Source: Synechococcus sp. CC9605
Lineage (GTDB): Bacteria > Cyanobacteriota > Cyanobacteriia > PCC-6307 > Cyanobiaceae
DNA: 64,000 bases
Reading direction: 5' to 3'
NCBI RefSeq assembly: GCF_000012625.1
Contig: NC_007516.1
Coordinates: 2,108,001-2,172,000, forward strand
The notes beneath the pieces were generated by a model. The model made no database searches. It saw only the letters and a list, made by a program, of their open reading frames with translations, and was not told the DNA's origin. Shown here in pieces: positions 17,239 through 26,260 of this stretch. Position numbers and translations under genes: made by a program. Positions within the stretch are counted from its first letter, which is position 1; each line of letters begins with the position of its first letter.

Positions 17239-18963
17239 GTGCTGCGACTCGAAAACGTCAGCAAGATCTACCCCACAGGAGAAGTGCTCCGCGCCGTGAC
17301 CTGGGAGGTAAAACCCGGAGACAGAATCGGCCTGGTGGGGGTGAACGGCGCCGGCAAGTCCACCCAGATGCGTCTGATCGCCGGACACGAAGAGCCCACA
17401 AGCGGCCAGGTGGTTCGGCAGGGGGAGCCCCGCATTGCCTACCTCCAGCAGGAATTCGACGTGGACCTGGAGCGCACGGTGCGCCAGGAACTGTTTCAAG
17501 CCTTCGGCGAAGCGGCCGAGGTGATGAACCAGCAGAAGCAGGTGGAAGAGGCGATGTGCTCCGAACGGGCAGCGGAGGACCCCGATCATCTGGACGAGCT
17601 GATCCAACAACTTGGAAAGCTGCAAAGCCGTTTCGAAGCGCTGCATGGCTACGAGCTCGATGCCCGCATCGACAAGCTCCTGCCCACGATCGGCTTCACC
17701 CCAGAGAGCGCTGAGCTGCAGGTGAAGGACTATTCCGGGGGCTGGCAGATGCGGATCGCCCTGGGGAAAATCCTGCTGCAGGAACCGGATCTGTTGTTGC
17801 TGGACGAACCCACCAACCATCTGGATGTCGAGACCATCCAGTGGCTGGAGAACTACCTGCTGGAGCAGAGCGCAGCCCTTGTGGTGATCAGCCACGACCG
17901 CACCTTCCTCGACCGGGTCTGCAATCAGATCGTCTCCACCGAACGGGGGGTGTCCCGCAGCTACCTCGGCAACTACACCGCCTACCTGGAGCAGAAGCAA
18001 CTGGAGCGGGAGGCCACACAGTCGGCCTTCGAACGACAGCAGAAGGAAATCGCCACGCAACAGGCCTACATCGATCGCTTCCGCGCCAGTGCCACCCGCA
18101 GCACCCAGGCCAAAAGCCGTGAGAAGCAGCTGGACAAGGTGGAACGGGTGGAGGCACCGATCGAATCCGTGGCCGGGCCGAGTTTTCAGTTCCCGCCTGC
18201 CCCGCGCTCCGGAGCCCAGGTTGCCCTGATCGACAACCTCACCCACAGCTATGGGGACAAAATTCTGTTCCTGGGGGCTGAGCTGGAGGTGGAGCGGGGC
18301 GACCGCATTGCCTTCGTCGGCCCCAATGGTGCGGGCAAGTCCACTCTGCTGCGGCTGGTGATGGGGGTTGAAACCCCCGATGAAGGCAGTGCCCGGCTCG
18401 GGGAGCACAACGTGATTGCGGGGTACTTCGAACAGAACCAGGCCGAAGCCCTGGATCTGTCCAAGACCGTGATCGACACGATGTACGAAGCGGTTCCCGA
18501 CTGGACCCAGACCCAGGTTCGTTCGCTTCTGGGCAGTTTCTGCTTCAGCAACGACACGGTGTTCAAGGAAGTCGGGAAGCTCAGTGGGGGAGAAAAGGCC
18601 CGCCTGGCCCTGGCCCTGATGCTGCTCACCCCCTGCAATCTGCTGGTTTTGGATGAGCCCACCAACCACCTCGACATCCCCGCCAAGCAGATACTCGAGG
18701 ACGCCTTGATGGCCTACGAGGGAGCCGCGCTGCTGGTCTCCCACGACCGCTATTTCATCTCCCGCGTGGCCAACCGCATCGTGGAACTGCGGGACGGCGA
18801 ATTGGTGATATATCGCGGGGATTACAACTACTACCTCGAGAAAAAAGAGGAGGAAAGGACAGCCGCCAAAGAGAAAGAACTGGCTGCAGAACGGGAGGCC
18901 AAGCGGAAGGCCAACAAGGAGAAGCAGAAGGCACGGGACGCCCGCCGTAAAAAGGCGGCCTGA
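17239..18963 (+). CDS. ABC-F family ATPase (Uup/EttA-like)
   Basis: A 574-residue soluble protein with two ABC domains and no membrane segments. First Walker A: GVNGAGKSTQ; signature DYSGGWQMR; Walker B LLLLDEPTNHLD. Second Walker A: GPNGAGKSTLL; signature LSGGEKARLALA; Walker B LLVLDEPTNHLD. A charged linker near residues 240-310 and a highly basic, coiled C-terminal tail (about residues 530-574) resemble Uup-type members. These act on ribosomes or on DNA branch structures. The start is GTG at 17239. Confidence 0.93.
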   Translation: MLRLENVSKIYPTGEVLRAVTWEVKPGDRIGLVGVNGAGKSTQMRLIAGHEEPTSGQVVRQGEPRIAYLQQEFDVDLERTVRQELFQAFGEAAEVMNQQKQVEEAMCSERAAEDPDHLDELIQQLGKLQSRFEALHGYELDARIDKLLPTIGFTPESAELQVKDYSGGWQMRIALGKILLQEPDLLLLDEPTNHLDVETIQWLENYLLEQSAALVVISHDRTFLDRVCNQIVSTERGVSRSYLGNYTAYLEQKQLEREATQSAFERQQKEIATQQAYIDRFRASATRSTQAKSREKQLDKVERVEAPIESVAGPSFQFPPAPRSGAQVALIDNLTHSYGDKILFLGAELEVERGDRIAFVGPNGAGKSTLLRLVMGVETPDEGSARLGEHNVIAGYFEQNQAEALDLSKTVIDTMYEAVPDWTQTQVRSLLGSFCFSNDTVFKEVGKLSGGEKARLALALMLLTPCNLLVLDEPTNHLDIPAKQILEDALMAYEGAALLVSHDRYFISRVANRIVELRDGELVIYRGDYNYYLEKKEEERTAAKEKELAAEREAKRKANKEKQKARDARRKKAA

Positions 18964-19078
18964 CTGGGATCAGAAGGCCGCACAAAGAAAACTTCACACA
19001 GGTTTAGGCAGGAAGACTCATTTCTCTTTACCTCCAGATTTCATCTGCATAAGCTGACAAAACTGACCCACAGCCCCG

Positions 19079-19267
19079 ATGAGCATGGTTCCCGGCCCCG
19101 GCAGCAGCGAACCCGTTGGCGGTTCAACAGCCCCCGGTCCGGCACCCCATGAGCAGACCTGGGACGCCGTGGAAACCTATTTCCAGTGCATCACCACCTG
19201 CTCACTAGACGATGGCGACTGCATCACCCAATGCGTTGAACAACTAAGGGACGCCGACGACGCCTGA
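19079..19267 (+). CDS. 62-residue protein with twin CX3C motif
   Basis: After a flexible Pro/Gly-rich N-terminus, the helical part carries Cys37, Cys41, Cys48 and Cys52 in the arrangement C-X3-C-X6-C-X3-C (YFQCITTC, GDCITQC). Such spacing places each cysteine pair one helical turn apart, suited to two disulfides in a helical hairpin or to metal binding. No signal peptide is visible, so the protein is probably cytosolic. It converges on the protease gene with 10 bases between stops. I do not know the family. Confidence 0.72.
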   Translation: MSMVPGPGSSEPVGGSTAPGPAPHEQTWDAVETYFQCITTCSLDDGDCITQCVEQLRDADDA

Positions 19268-19277
19268 GCCCGCAGCA

Positions 19278-20471
19278 TCAGCCAGAAGTCAAAGCCGAAA
19301 GATCGACTGGCTTGACGTCAATGGTGACCAGCTCCTGACCACGCTTCACCTCAAGCGCAACCGTGGCACCGACGCCGCGACGTTCAATGGCACTGACCAC
19401 CGCAGCGGGGTCAGCGACAGCCTCGCCATCAAATCGCGTGATCACATCATCAATTTTGAGCCCGGCGCGGTCCGCCGGCCCTCCAGGCTGGACCGCACGA
19501 ATCACCGCACCTGGCGGCACCGGGGATGTGGGGGTGGGCCGAGGGACCGGCGACAAACGGATGCCGATCACCGGATGACGGGCCTTGCCGCTGGCCACCA
19601 GCTGCTGGGCGATGGCGCGGGCCCGATTGATCGGGATGGCAAAACCCAGACCTGCCCCAGGCCCTGATCGCACCAGGGTGTTGATGCCGATCACCTCACC
19701 GTCGGCATTGAGCAGTGGCCCGCCCGAGTTACCGGGATTGATCGCCGCGTCGGTCTGAATCAGATCAAGACGTTTGCCCGAAATGCCCAACTGAGCAACG
19801 TTGCGGTTGAGGTTGCTGATGATTCCCAGAGTCACCGTGCTCTCCAGGCCAAAGGGATTGCCCACGGCAATCGCCCAGTCGCCCACGCTGAGCCGGTCGG
19901 AATCCCCCAGATCCGCGACAGGCCAGGGCCCGGGGCCCTTCAGGCGCACCACCGCGAGATCGGTGAGGCTGTCTTTGCCCACCACTCGGGCGGGCACCCT
20001 CCTGCCATCGGAGAGGTCCACGGTGAGTTGATCAGCCCCCTCCACCACATGGGCATTGGTGAGCAACAGGCCCTTGGCATCGAAGATCACTCCACTGCCT
20101 TGGCCGCGCTGCACCCTGGGGCGCGGGGCTGTGGAGCGGGGGATGCCAAAGAACTGGCGAAACAAAGGGTCCTGCATCAGGGCCGGCGGCACACCAGCAA
20201 CACTGGACTGATTGACGGTCCTGGCCGTCTCCAAGCTGACCACTGCCGGACCACTGCGCTTGACAGCGGCTGCAACGAATGAGTCCCGACGGATTGCCGG
20301 GCGGGCCTCGGCCTGCTCGAGGCCAATGATCAAGGGAAGCGACGACACGCCGGCCACCAGCAATCCCCCCGCCACAGCAGAGGCGACAAGCGAGCGGGAC
20401 GGAGAGTTGACCACAGTTTCAGGGCGATCGGCTGCCTCGACGCTACGCAGAGCAGATCCAAAAACAGCCAC
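19278..20471 (-). CDS. HtrA/DegP-type serine protease with one PDZ domain
   Basis: A periplasmic or thylakoid-lumen-side quality-control protease. Counting from GTG at 20471 (397 residues), an N-terminal hydrophobic segment at about 29-50 is a signal or anchor. The catalytic triad is His141 (TNAHVVEG), Asp171 (LTDLAVVRL) and Ser249 (NPGNSGGPL). A single PDZ domain follows (about 295-385). Cyanobacteria typically have HtrA, HhoA and HhoB paralogues; I cannot say which this is. The open frame extends far upstream to 21569, but that part lies opposite two other genes and is not protease. Confidence 0.92.
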   Translation of the reverse strand: MAVFGSALRSVEAADRPETVVNSPSRSLVASAVAGGLLVAGVSSLPLIIGLEQAEARPAIRRDSFVAAAVKRSGPAVVSLETARTVNQSSVAGVPPALMQDPLFRQFFGIPRSTAPRPRVQRGQGSGVIFDAKGLLLTNAHVVEGADQLTVDLSDGRRVPARVVGKDSLTDLAVVRLKGPGPWPVADLGDSDRLSVGDWAIAVGNPFGLESTVTLGIISNLNRNVAQLGISGKRLDLIQTDAAINPGNSGGPLLNADGEVIGINTLVRSGPGAGLGFAIPINRARAIAQQLVASGKARHPVIGIRLSPVPRPTPTSPVPPGAVIRAVQPGGPADRAGLKIDDVITRFDGEAVADPAAVVSAIERRGVGATVALEVKRGQELVTIDVKPVDLSALTSG

Positions 20472-20552
20472 GTTCCATGTCAAAGCTGTGACCACATGCG
20501 ACCGGGGTCCCGATAGCGTGAGGATGCAGACATTCAGCTGGGTCGGAAGGTC

Positions 20553-20825
20553 ATGCTCGGTTCGCTGTTTCCCCTCATTTACGGAGCGCTGTTCGTGGCC
20601 CTGTTGTGGCAGGCCTTCCGCGTGATGAGCAAAGGGTTCCGCGCTGCCAGTGGTCCAATCAACAGCGCGCCCAGCAACGCTCCGAACGACCGCACCGGCC
20701 AAGTCACCGTCCACCCGGAACTGCTGGACAGCGAGGGACGCATCACGGAAGAAGCCCTGCTGACGGTGCGCTTTGGCGGTGACGATGACGATGCCTCGGC
20801 GGCCGCTGGACCCGGCACTGAATAA
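20553..20825 (+). CDS. Small membrane-anchored cyanobacterial protein (DUF2973-like)
   Basis: 90 residues. One N-terminal helix (SLFPLIYGALFVALLWQAF) is followed by a soluble tail with VTVHPELLDSEGRITEEALLTVRFGG and an acidic end. The pattern resembles DUF2973, a cyanobacterial family of unknown function; this is a recollection, not a search. It is divergent from the protease gene and 33 bases ahead of the next gene, probably one transcript. Confidence 0.7.
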   Translation: MLGSLFPLIYGALFVALLWQAFRVMSKGFRAASGPINSAPSNAPNDRTGQVTVHPELLDSEGRITEEALLTVRFGGDDDDASAAAGPGTE

Positions 20826-20858
20826 ATTGGGGGCTTGGAGTCGACAAGGGTCGCCTGA

Positions 20859-21242
20859 GTGGATCAGAGAACACGCATCGTTGCCGCGGTCATCAAGGGC
20901 CTCAAGCTGCCTCCCCGGTTCCGGCTTCGGCTGATGAAACAAGACCCAGTTCGCCTGGAACTGAGCCTGACTCCGGCCTACGGCAAGGACCCCATCACCG
21001 TGGGACTTGTGGAATCTCTTGATCTGGTAGCCCGTCGTGACCGGGAAGGCCGGATCCCCCGTGACCTTCAGGGCACCTGGGACTGGACCGTCCGCCACGG
21101 CCAGGTGAGCACCGGAGGCTGGAACCCCTATCTCAAGGAAGCACTGCAGACCATGTTTGAGACCGGTCTGCCGGCCATCGTGTTTGAGGAGCTCACTGGA
21201 GAGGAGTACCACCCCGTAGATGGGACCCGCCACGTGCGCTGA
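20859..21242 (+). CDS. Conserved hypothetical 127-residue protein
   Basis: GTG start at 20859. A soluble, balanced composition with the blocks IKGLKLPPRFRLRL, PITVGLVESLDLVARRDREGR, GTWDWTVRHGQV and ALQTMFETGLPAIVFEEL. No membrane helix, cysteine cluster or known motif is visible. The coding character is strong and it is probably conserved among cyanobacteria, but I cannot assign a function. It follows the DUF2973-like gene closely. Confidence 0.75.
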   Translation: MDQRTRIVAAVIKGLKLPPRFRLRLMKQDPVRLELSLTPAYGKDPITVGLVESLDLVARRDREGRIPRDLQGTWDWTVRHGQVSTGGWNPYLKEALQTMFETGLPAIVFEELTGEEYHPVDGTRHVR

Positions 21243-21341
21243 TCCAGCAGGGCGGGTTGTGTAAAGGCGTGCGAATGAATGCAGCGACGCGAGAGACAAG
21301 GGGGCTAGACCGGAATCAATCCGGCCTTTAAGAAAGTCTTC

Positions 21342-21446
21342 ATGGCCTCCCTTGTTGTTTCGATCGGCCCGCTTGTGCGGCTGTTGGCGGCCGTTGGCGC
21401 CATCAGCAGCCTGGTGCTTTTCGGCCTGATGAATCTCATCCCGTGA
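21342..21446 (+). CDS. Possible 34-residue single-helix membrane protein
   Basis: ATG at 21342 to TGA at 21446, with AAGAAAG just upstream as a weak ribosome-binding site. Nearly the whole product is one hydrophobic helix (PLVRLLAAVGAISSLVLFGLMNL). The size and shape recall the tiny subunits of photosynthetic and NDH complexes, but it matches none that I remember (PetN, PetM, PsbM, PsbX, PsbY, PsaM, NdhP). A small inverted repeat CCGGA/TCCGG sits at 21310-21324 upstream. Confidence 0.45.
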   Translation: MASLVVSIGPLVRLLAAVGAISSLVLFGLMNLIP

Positions 21447-21465
21447 ATCGAGCGGCAACACCGCT

Positions 21466-23970
21466 TTGAGCCAGTTCCCGATAGACGCCCTGTTGGAGCA
21501 GATCTGTTCTGCGGTCCGCCCAGGGCAAACGGTTCTGCTCCAGGCACCGCCCGGGGCAGGAAAAACCACACGGGTCCCCCTGGCACTGATCGGGGCGCTA
21601 TCGGAAGGTCAGGGCATTTTTGACGAGCGTCAGAAAATCTGGATGATCGAACCGCGGCGGCTGGCCACCAAAGCTGCCGCCGCCCGCCTTGCTGCAAGCC
21701 TTGGAGAAGACATCGGTGCGCGCATCGGTTATGCGGTGCGCGGGGAACAGAAGCGATCCGGCCGCACCCAGGTGGAGGTGATCACCGACGGGCTCTTCCT
21801 GCGGCGCTTGCAGAGCGACCCCTCGCTGGCTGGGGTGGGGTGCGTGATCTTCGATGAATTTCATGAGCGGGGGCGCGATGCGGACCTATCCCTCGCCTTG
21901 CTGCGCGAGGCGAGGCCTCTACTGAATTCAGATCTCGCCGTGGTCTTGATGTCGGCCACGCTGGATCTGTCCGACCTAAGGGAACGGCTGCCCAAAGCGA
22001 CGGTGCTGGAAAGCCCGGGCCGCTGTTACCAGGTGGACACCCACCACCAATCACCACGGCCGGACGAACCCCTGCCGAAGCAGGTTTTACGGGCCATCGA
22101 GCAACACGCACTCGACCAACCGCAGGGCAGCGGTGTTCTGGTCTTTCTGCCGGGGCTGGCGGAGATTGAACGCTGCAGGCAGACCCTGACGGCCGCCCCT
22201 TCCCTGCAGAACTGGAAGATTCAGGCGCTGCACGGTCAACTGCCCTTACAGCAGCAGAGTTCAGCCCTGCAGCGCTGCGACCCAAACCAAGACGGCAGCA
22301 TCATCCTTGCCAGCGCCATTGCCGAGAGCTCCCTGACGATCGATGGGGTGCGCCTGGTGATTGACAGCGGCCTCAGCCGTCAACTGCGTTACGACCCCAA
22401 CACCCGCATGGAGACCCTGGAGACCACCGTCTCCAGCCTGGCCAGTGCAGAGCAGCGCCGGGGCAGGGCAGGACGGCAGTGCCCGGGCCGCTGCATCCGC
22501 CTCTGGTCACCGGCAGAGCAACAGCGACGGCCACCCTTTCACCCCCCTGAACTGTTGCTGGCCGATCCACAGCCCGTGTTGATAGAACTGGCCCAGTGGG
22601 GGGCTGGGCTGGGGGAAGAGCTGCCGTGGCTGGACCCTCCTCCCGCAGCAGCCATGCAAGAGGGACAGCACGGCCTGCAACAGCTCGGCCTGCTGGAGCA
22701 CGACGGCCGCATCAGCGAACGGGGACGACTGATCGGCGGCCTCGGCGTTCACCCTCGTCTCGGCATGCTGCTGCTGGAGGCCCATAAACAGGGCGCCCCC
22801 CAGCTGGGGTGTGATCTGGCAGCCATCCTCAGTGAACGGGATCCCTTTGATCGCCGCCAGATCGGCAGCGATCTCGAGGCCCGGCTCAACAGCATTCAGC
22901 GCCATCCTTACCTGCGAACGCTCAGCAAGCAACTTCGCCGCCAACTGAAGCGACTGGGTGCCTCACCCCAAGAGCGAAACGATTCCGTCAATGCCGGCGA
23001 GCTGATCCTGGCGGCCTTTCCGGAATGGCTGGCGCAACAGCGTCCAGGCCAGATCGGTCGCTATCAGCTGCGTCAAGGCCGCGGAGCCACCCTGCTGCCC
23101 TGGGATCCACTCCAGGGCAGTCCAGCCCTGGCCGTCGCCAGGGTCGACATGGGCGGCCGGGACACGCAGATCCAGATGGCCGTGGCCCTGAGCCAGGGCA
23201 CCCTGGAGAGCATCGCTGAGCGAGATGGCCACTGGCATGACGAGGCCAGCTGGGATCCCGAACGCGAGCGGGTCCGTGCCGAACGCCAGCTCAAACTGGG
23301 GGCATTGGTGGTGCGCCGAACGCCACAACCTTCCCCAGCCGCAGGGCTGTGCCGCACTCTCCTGATCGAGCAGCTGAAGAAGAATGCCAGCCTTGATGCC
23401 CTGCCCTGGACGGAAAACAGCCATCAGCTACGCCAACGGCTGGCATGGATGCACCAACAGGTGGGCGTCCCCTGGCCTGGTCGCGATTTGACAACCCTGC
23501 TGGAGCAGGCTGACACCTGGCTTGGTCCAAGCCTGGAGGGCTGCCTGGGCTGGAGTGACATCAGCGCGACAGCCTTGAAAGAAGCACTCTGGGGCGATCT
23601 GGACTGGAGCTTCAGGCAACAGCTGGATAACCTGCTGCCGCGCCGCATCCCGATCCCCTCCGGCCGGCAAGCCGCGCTGCATTACACCGCCGACGAGGTG
23701 ATCCTCGCCGTGAAACTGCAGGAGATGTTCGGATCTGACGACGGCCCCCACGTGCTGAATGGCCGTATTCCCGTCACGCTGGAACTGCTCTCACCAGCCG
23801 GACGGCCCCTGCAGCGCACCCGTGATCTGAAAGGCTTCTGGCAAGGCAGCTACCAGGAGGTGCGCCGGGAGATGCGAGGGCGCTACCCCAAACACCCCTG
23901 GCCCGAGGATCCCCGCCAGGCGCTGCCGACGGCCCGGACCAAACGCAGATCGGACGGGCGACAACCTTGA
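21466..23970 (+). CDS. hrpB: ATP-dependent helicase HrpB (DEAH/RHA family)
   Basis: An 834-residue DExH helicase. Motif I is APPGAGKTTRVP, motif II DEFHERG, motif III LMSATLD and motif VI QRRGRAGR. The winged-helix/ratchet region and HrpB-specific C-terminus (NGRIPVTLELLSPAGRPLQRTRDL, MRGRYPKHPWPEDP) complete it. In E. coli the length is 809. HrpB is presumed to act on RNA, but its substrate is unsettled. The start is TTG at 21466, 20 bases after the small membrane-protein frame. Confidence 0.95.
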   Translation: MSQFPIDALLEQICSAVRPGQTVLLQAPPGAGKTTRVPLALIGALSEGQGIFDERQKIWMIEPRRLATKAAAARLAASLGEDIGARIGYAVRGEQKRSGRTQVEVITDGLFLRRLQSDPSLAGVGCVIFDEFHERGRDADLSLALLREARPLLNSDLAVVLMSATLDLSDLRERLPKATVLESPGRCYQVDTHHQSPRPDEPLPKQVLRAIEQHALDQPQGSGVLVFLPGLAEIERCRQTLTAAPSLQNWKIQALHGQLPLQQQSSALQRCDPNQDGSIILASAIAESSLTIDGVRLVIDSGLSRQLRYDPNTRMETLETTVSSLASAEQRRGRAGRQCPGRCIRLWSPAEQQRRPPFHPPELLLADPQPVLIELAQWGAGLGEELPWLDPPPAAAMQEGQHGLQQLGLLEHDGRISERGRLIGGLGVHPRLGMLLLEAHKQGAPQLGCDLAAILSERDPFDRRQIGSDLEARLNSIQRHPYLRTLSKQLRRQLKRLGASPQERNDSVNAGELILAAFPEWLAQQRPGQIGRYQLRQGRGATLLPWDPLQGSPALAVARVDMGGRDTQIQMAVALSQGTLESIAERDGHWHDEASWDPERERVRAERQLKLGALVVRRTPQPSPAAGLCRTLLIEQLKKNASLDALPWTENSHQLRQRLAWMHQQVGVPWPGRDLTTLLEQADTWLGPSLEGCLGWSDISATALKEALWGDLDWSFRQQLDNLLPRRIPIPSGRQAALHYTADEVILAVKLQEMFGSDDGPHVLNGRIPVTLELLSPAGRPLQRTRDLKGFWQGSYQEVRREMRGRYPKHPWPEDPRQALPTARTKRRSDGRQP

Positions 23971-24063
23971 AACACGGGCAAAAGACCAATTGGGTAGCCA
24001 TTAGCACATGCAACAAAACTCCAACCTTTGTTACATTGATGCACATCCAACTTGTTCACACCA

Positions 24064-24204
24064 ATGTCCGACAACGCACGCTTCGGCTTCGTCAACTTCG
24101 CTGAAACCTGGAACGGTCGTCTGGCCATGCTGGGCATCGTGATCGGCCTCGGCACCGAGCTCCTGACCGGCCAAGGCATCCTGTCCCAGATCGGCCTCGG
24201 CTGA
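24064..24204 (+). CDS. hli: High-light-inducible protein (Hlip/Scp), one-helix LHC-like
   Basis: 46 residues. The chlorophyll-binding helix contains E14-x-x-N17-x-R19 followed by LAMLG (AETWNGRLAMLG), the standard Hlip motif, and ends with a short conserved tail (GQGILSQIGLG). Hlips bind chlorophyll and carotenoid and protect photosystem II assembly intermediates and free chlorophyll under light stress. A TACATT at 24032-24037 could be the -10 element. It has its own terminator, so it is monocistronic. Confidence 0.95.
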   Translation: MSDNARFGFVNFAETWNGRLAMLGIVIGLGTELLTGQGILSQIGLG

Positions 24205-24227
24205 TTCTCGCTCCAAGGATTCACAGA

Positions 24228-24254
24228 ACCCCTCGGCTCGCCGGGGGGTTTTTT
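24228..24254 (+). terminator. Terminator of the hli gene
   Basis: The stem CCCCTCGG / CCGGGGGG with a short CTCG loop, followed by a run of six T, begins about 25 bases after the hli stop. Confidence 0.85.
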
Positions 24255-24279
24255 GTTGTCTCTCCACAGGCCACCGCTG

Positions 24280-24492
24280 ATGCAGCACAGTGGGGGGATT
24301 CCACCGAGGCAGTCATTGGCACCGCTTTACGTTCAGAACAGACGTGATGGATCAAGGCTGCTCAGCAGCGCCTTGGTGATCTGCACGGTTGGTGCCACCC
24401 AGATCCATCAACACTGGGGCGTTCTGCTGACCAGCATCTCGGCGATTGTCTGCATCTACTGGGGTTACGCCTACAGCCGTCTTGAGCGCTGA
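24280..24492 (+). CDS. Small membrane protein of unknown function
   Basis: 70 residues from ATG 24280. The second half holds two weak hydrophobic stretches (LLSSALVICTVGAT and GVLLTSISAIVCIYWGYAYSRLER). The end overlaps the probable xseA start by 11 bases, as expected for a coupled pair. No ribosome-binding site stands out, and the N-terminus looks less protein-like, so the true start could be further in. Confidence 0.5.
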   Translation: MQHSGGIPPRQSLAPLYVQNRRDGSRLLSSALVICTVGATQIHQHWGVLLTSISAIVCIYWGYAYSRLER

Positions 24493-25645
24493 TCGTCTCC
24501 CGAGCTATTCCGTTGCTGAGCTAAACACAGCCATCGGAAGCCTGCTGGAACGCGGCTTTGCGCCGCGTTTTTTACTAGAGGCCACGGTCTCAAGGCCTCA
24601 ACTCAAAAAGGGCCACCTCTGGCTCACCCTCACGGACGGCTCCGCCAGCATTTCCGGTGTGGTGTGGGCTTCGAAACTGGCCCAATTGAGCTATCAACCC
24701 AAGGACGGTGACGGCGTCACCGTGGTGGGCAAGCTCAATTTCTGGGCAGCGCGGGCCAGCCTCACTGTTCAGGCGCTGGACATCCGCCCCAGCCTCAGCA
24801 CAGTGCTCCGCGACTTTGAACGGGTGCGGCAAGTGCTGGAACAAGAAGGGGTGATCGACCCCAGCCGTTTGAGGCCGCTTCCAAGCCAACCCGCCTCCAT
24901 CGCGGTGCTCACCAGCGTGCCCAGTTCCGCCCTAGCCGACATGCTGCGCACCGCGGCAGAACGCTGGCCCCTAACGCAACTGATTGTGGTGCCAATTCCA
25001 GTGCAGGGCTCCGTGGCACCGACGATCATCAACACCCTGGAAGCCATAGCCGAGCGCACGGCCGAGCTGGGACTTCAAGCTTTGGTGCTCGCCCGCGGCG
25101 GTGGCAGCCGGGAAGATCTCGCGGTGTTCGACAACGAGGCGCTTTGCCGCCTCCTGGCGAACTACCCCATACCGGTGGTGACGGGCCTGGGCCATGAGGA
25201 TGATCTCACCGTCGCCGATCTGGTGGCAGACCATCGCGCAGCCACGCCCACAGCGGCGATCGTGGCCTTGCTGCCCGACCGCGAGGCGGAACGCCAGGGA
25301 CTTACGCAACGGCAGAGCCGATTGAAAGACACGCTGCTGGGGAGAATCCTTCGCGAGCGTCAGCGCCTCCAAGATCGGGCCGTTGCACTTCAGCAACAGT
25401 CTCCAAGGGAGAAGATCATGCGCAAACGCCAGGAACTGATCCAAAAACATCAGTTGCTCAAGGCGCTTTCACCGGAACGCTGGCTGAAACGCGGCTTGGC
25501 CCTGATCAGCAACAAAGCCGGCGATCCCATTCCAGGCCTGGAATCGGTCAAGATCGGTGACCAGCTCAACATTCGGATGAGCGACGGAAGCCTTGAGGCC
25601 CGGGTCGATCAGATCCAGCCCAGTGCACCCAACACCACCTCCTGA
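24482..25645 (+). CDS. xseA: Exodeoxyribonuclease VII large subunit
   Basis: It degrades single-stranded DNA together with XseB. The protein has an N-terminal OB fold (SVAELNTAIGSLLERGFAPRFLLEATVS, VVWASKLAQL) and the catalytic core with ALVLARGGGSREDLAVFD and VVTGLGHEDDLTVADLVADHRAATPT. The long coiled-coil region (about 270-330) ends in a shortened C-terminal OB-like piece. TTG at 24482 fits the family start; an alternative TTG lies at 24446. About 387 residues is slightly short for the family. Confidence 0.94.
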   Translation: MSADRLPSYSVAELNTAIGSLLERGFAPRFLLEATVSRPQLKKGHLWLTLTDGSASISGVVWASKLAQLSYQPKDGDGVTVVGKLNFWAARASLTVQALDIRPSLSTVLRDFERVRQVLEQEGVIDPSRLRPLPSQPASIAVLTSVPSSALADMLRTAAERWPLTQLIVVPIPVQGSVAPTIINTLEAIAERTAELGLQALVLARGGGSREDLAVFDNEALCRLLANYPIPVVTGLGHEDDLTVADLVADHRAATPTAAIVALLPDREAERQGLTQRQSRLKDTLLGRILRERQRLQDRAVALQQQSPREKIMRKRQELIQKHQLLKALSPERWLKRGLALISNKAGDPIPGLESVKIGDQLNIRMSDGSLEARVDQIQPSAPNTTS

Positions 25646-25914
25646 TGAGCAAGCGTCAAGTCCATCAAGAACACCGTGACCGCATTGAGGCGTGGCGCAA
25701 GGATGCCGAAGGCCTGAGCTACGAAGAAGCCATGCAGGCTCTTGATCTGCTGCTTGCTGAGCTGCAAAGCGACAGCGTTCCCTTGGCAGACTTGCAGCAA
25801 AAAGTGCTCCACGGCGAGGTTTATCTGAGCCGTTGCCAGACCCTGCTCGACAGCGTCGAACAGTCGATTGTCGAACTCGATCCCACAACCCTCAAAGCTG
25901 CGAACAATGCGTAA
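25645..25914 (+). CDS. xseB: Exodeoxyribonuclease VII small subunit
   Basis: 89 residues. The signature LSYEEAMQALDLLLAELQSDSVPLADLQQKVLHGEVYLSRCQTLLD is the helical XseB fold that wraps the XseA coiled coil; I quote only its order here: EEAMQALD, then LQSDSVPL, then GEVYLSRC. The ATG overlaps the xseA stop by one base (TGATG), so the two subunits are translationally coupled. Confidence 0.95.
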   Translation: MSKRQVHQEHRDRIEAWRKDAEGLSYEEAMQALDLLLAELQSDSVPLADLQQKVLHGEVYLSRCQTLLDSVEQSIVELDPTTLKAANNA

Positions 25915-26260
25915 AGCACTGCCTTGGATCTATCTGCTTCTGGCCGTGTTGGGAGCGATCCTGCCCTGGAAGGCCAACCTGGAATTCATCGCCGAGGGGG
26001 GTGGACAGGCTTTCGATCTGGCGCGGTTCATCGCTGATGCCAACAGCACAGCTGCCTCACGCTCCTTGAGCGCTGACCTGCTGGTGGGGGCCAGTGCCGT
26101 CACCCTGTGGATCTGCGTGGAAGGACCACGCAAGAAGATCAAAGGCTGGTGGCTGGCCATCCCCTTGAGCTTCGGCGTGGCGTTTGCCTGCGCTGCTCCG
26201 TTTTTCTTGTTCCTGCGAGAACGGCAGCTCCAGGCTCAGGAATCGGAGTCCACGTCCTGA
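25907..26260 (+). CDS. DUF2834-like integral membrane protein
   Basis: 117 residues with three hydrophobic segments: WIYLLLAVLGAILPW, DLLVGASAVTLWICVEG and WWLAIPLSFGVAFACAAPFFLFLRER. The E-G-x-R-K motif between helices two and three and the closing PFFLFLRER agree with the DUF2834 family of unknown function. ATG at 25907 overlaps the xseB end by 8 bases. Its last 25 bases overlap the opposing gene. Confidence 0.8.
   Translation: MRKALPWIYLLLAVLGAILPWKANLEFIAEGGGQAFDLARFIADANSTAASRSLSADLLVGASAVTLWICVEGPRKKIKGWWLAIPLSFGVAFACAAPFFLFLRERQLQAQESESTS

Noticed and set aside
17224-18744. 506-residue frame opposite the ABC-F gene
   Set aside because: Pure shadow; both ABC domains are intact on the other strand.
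20472-21569. N-terminal extension of the protease frame
   Set aside because: It is open only because it runs opposite the DUF2973-like and 127-residue genes; the text is not protease-like.
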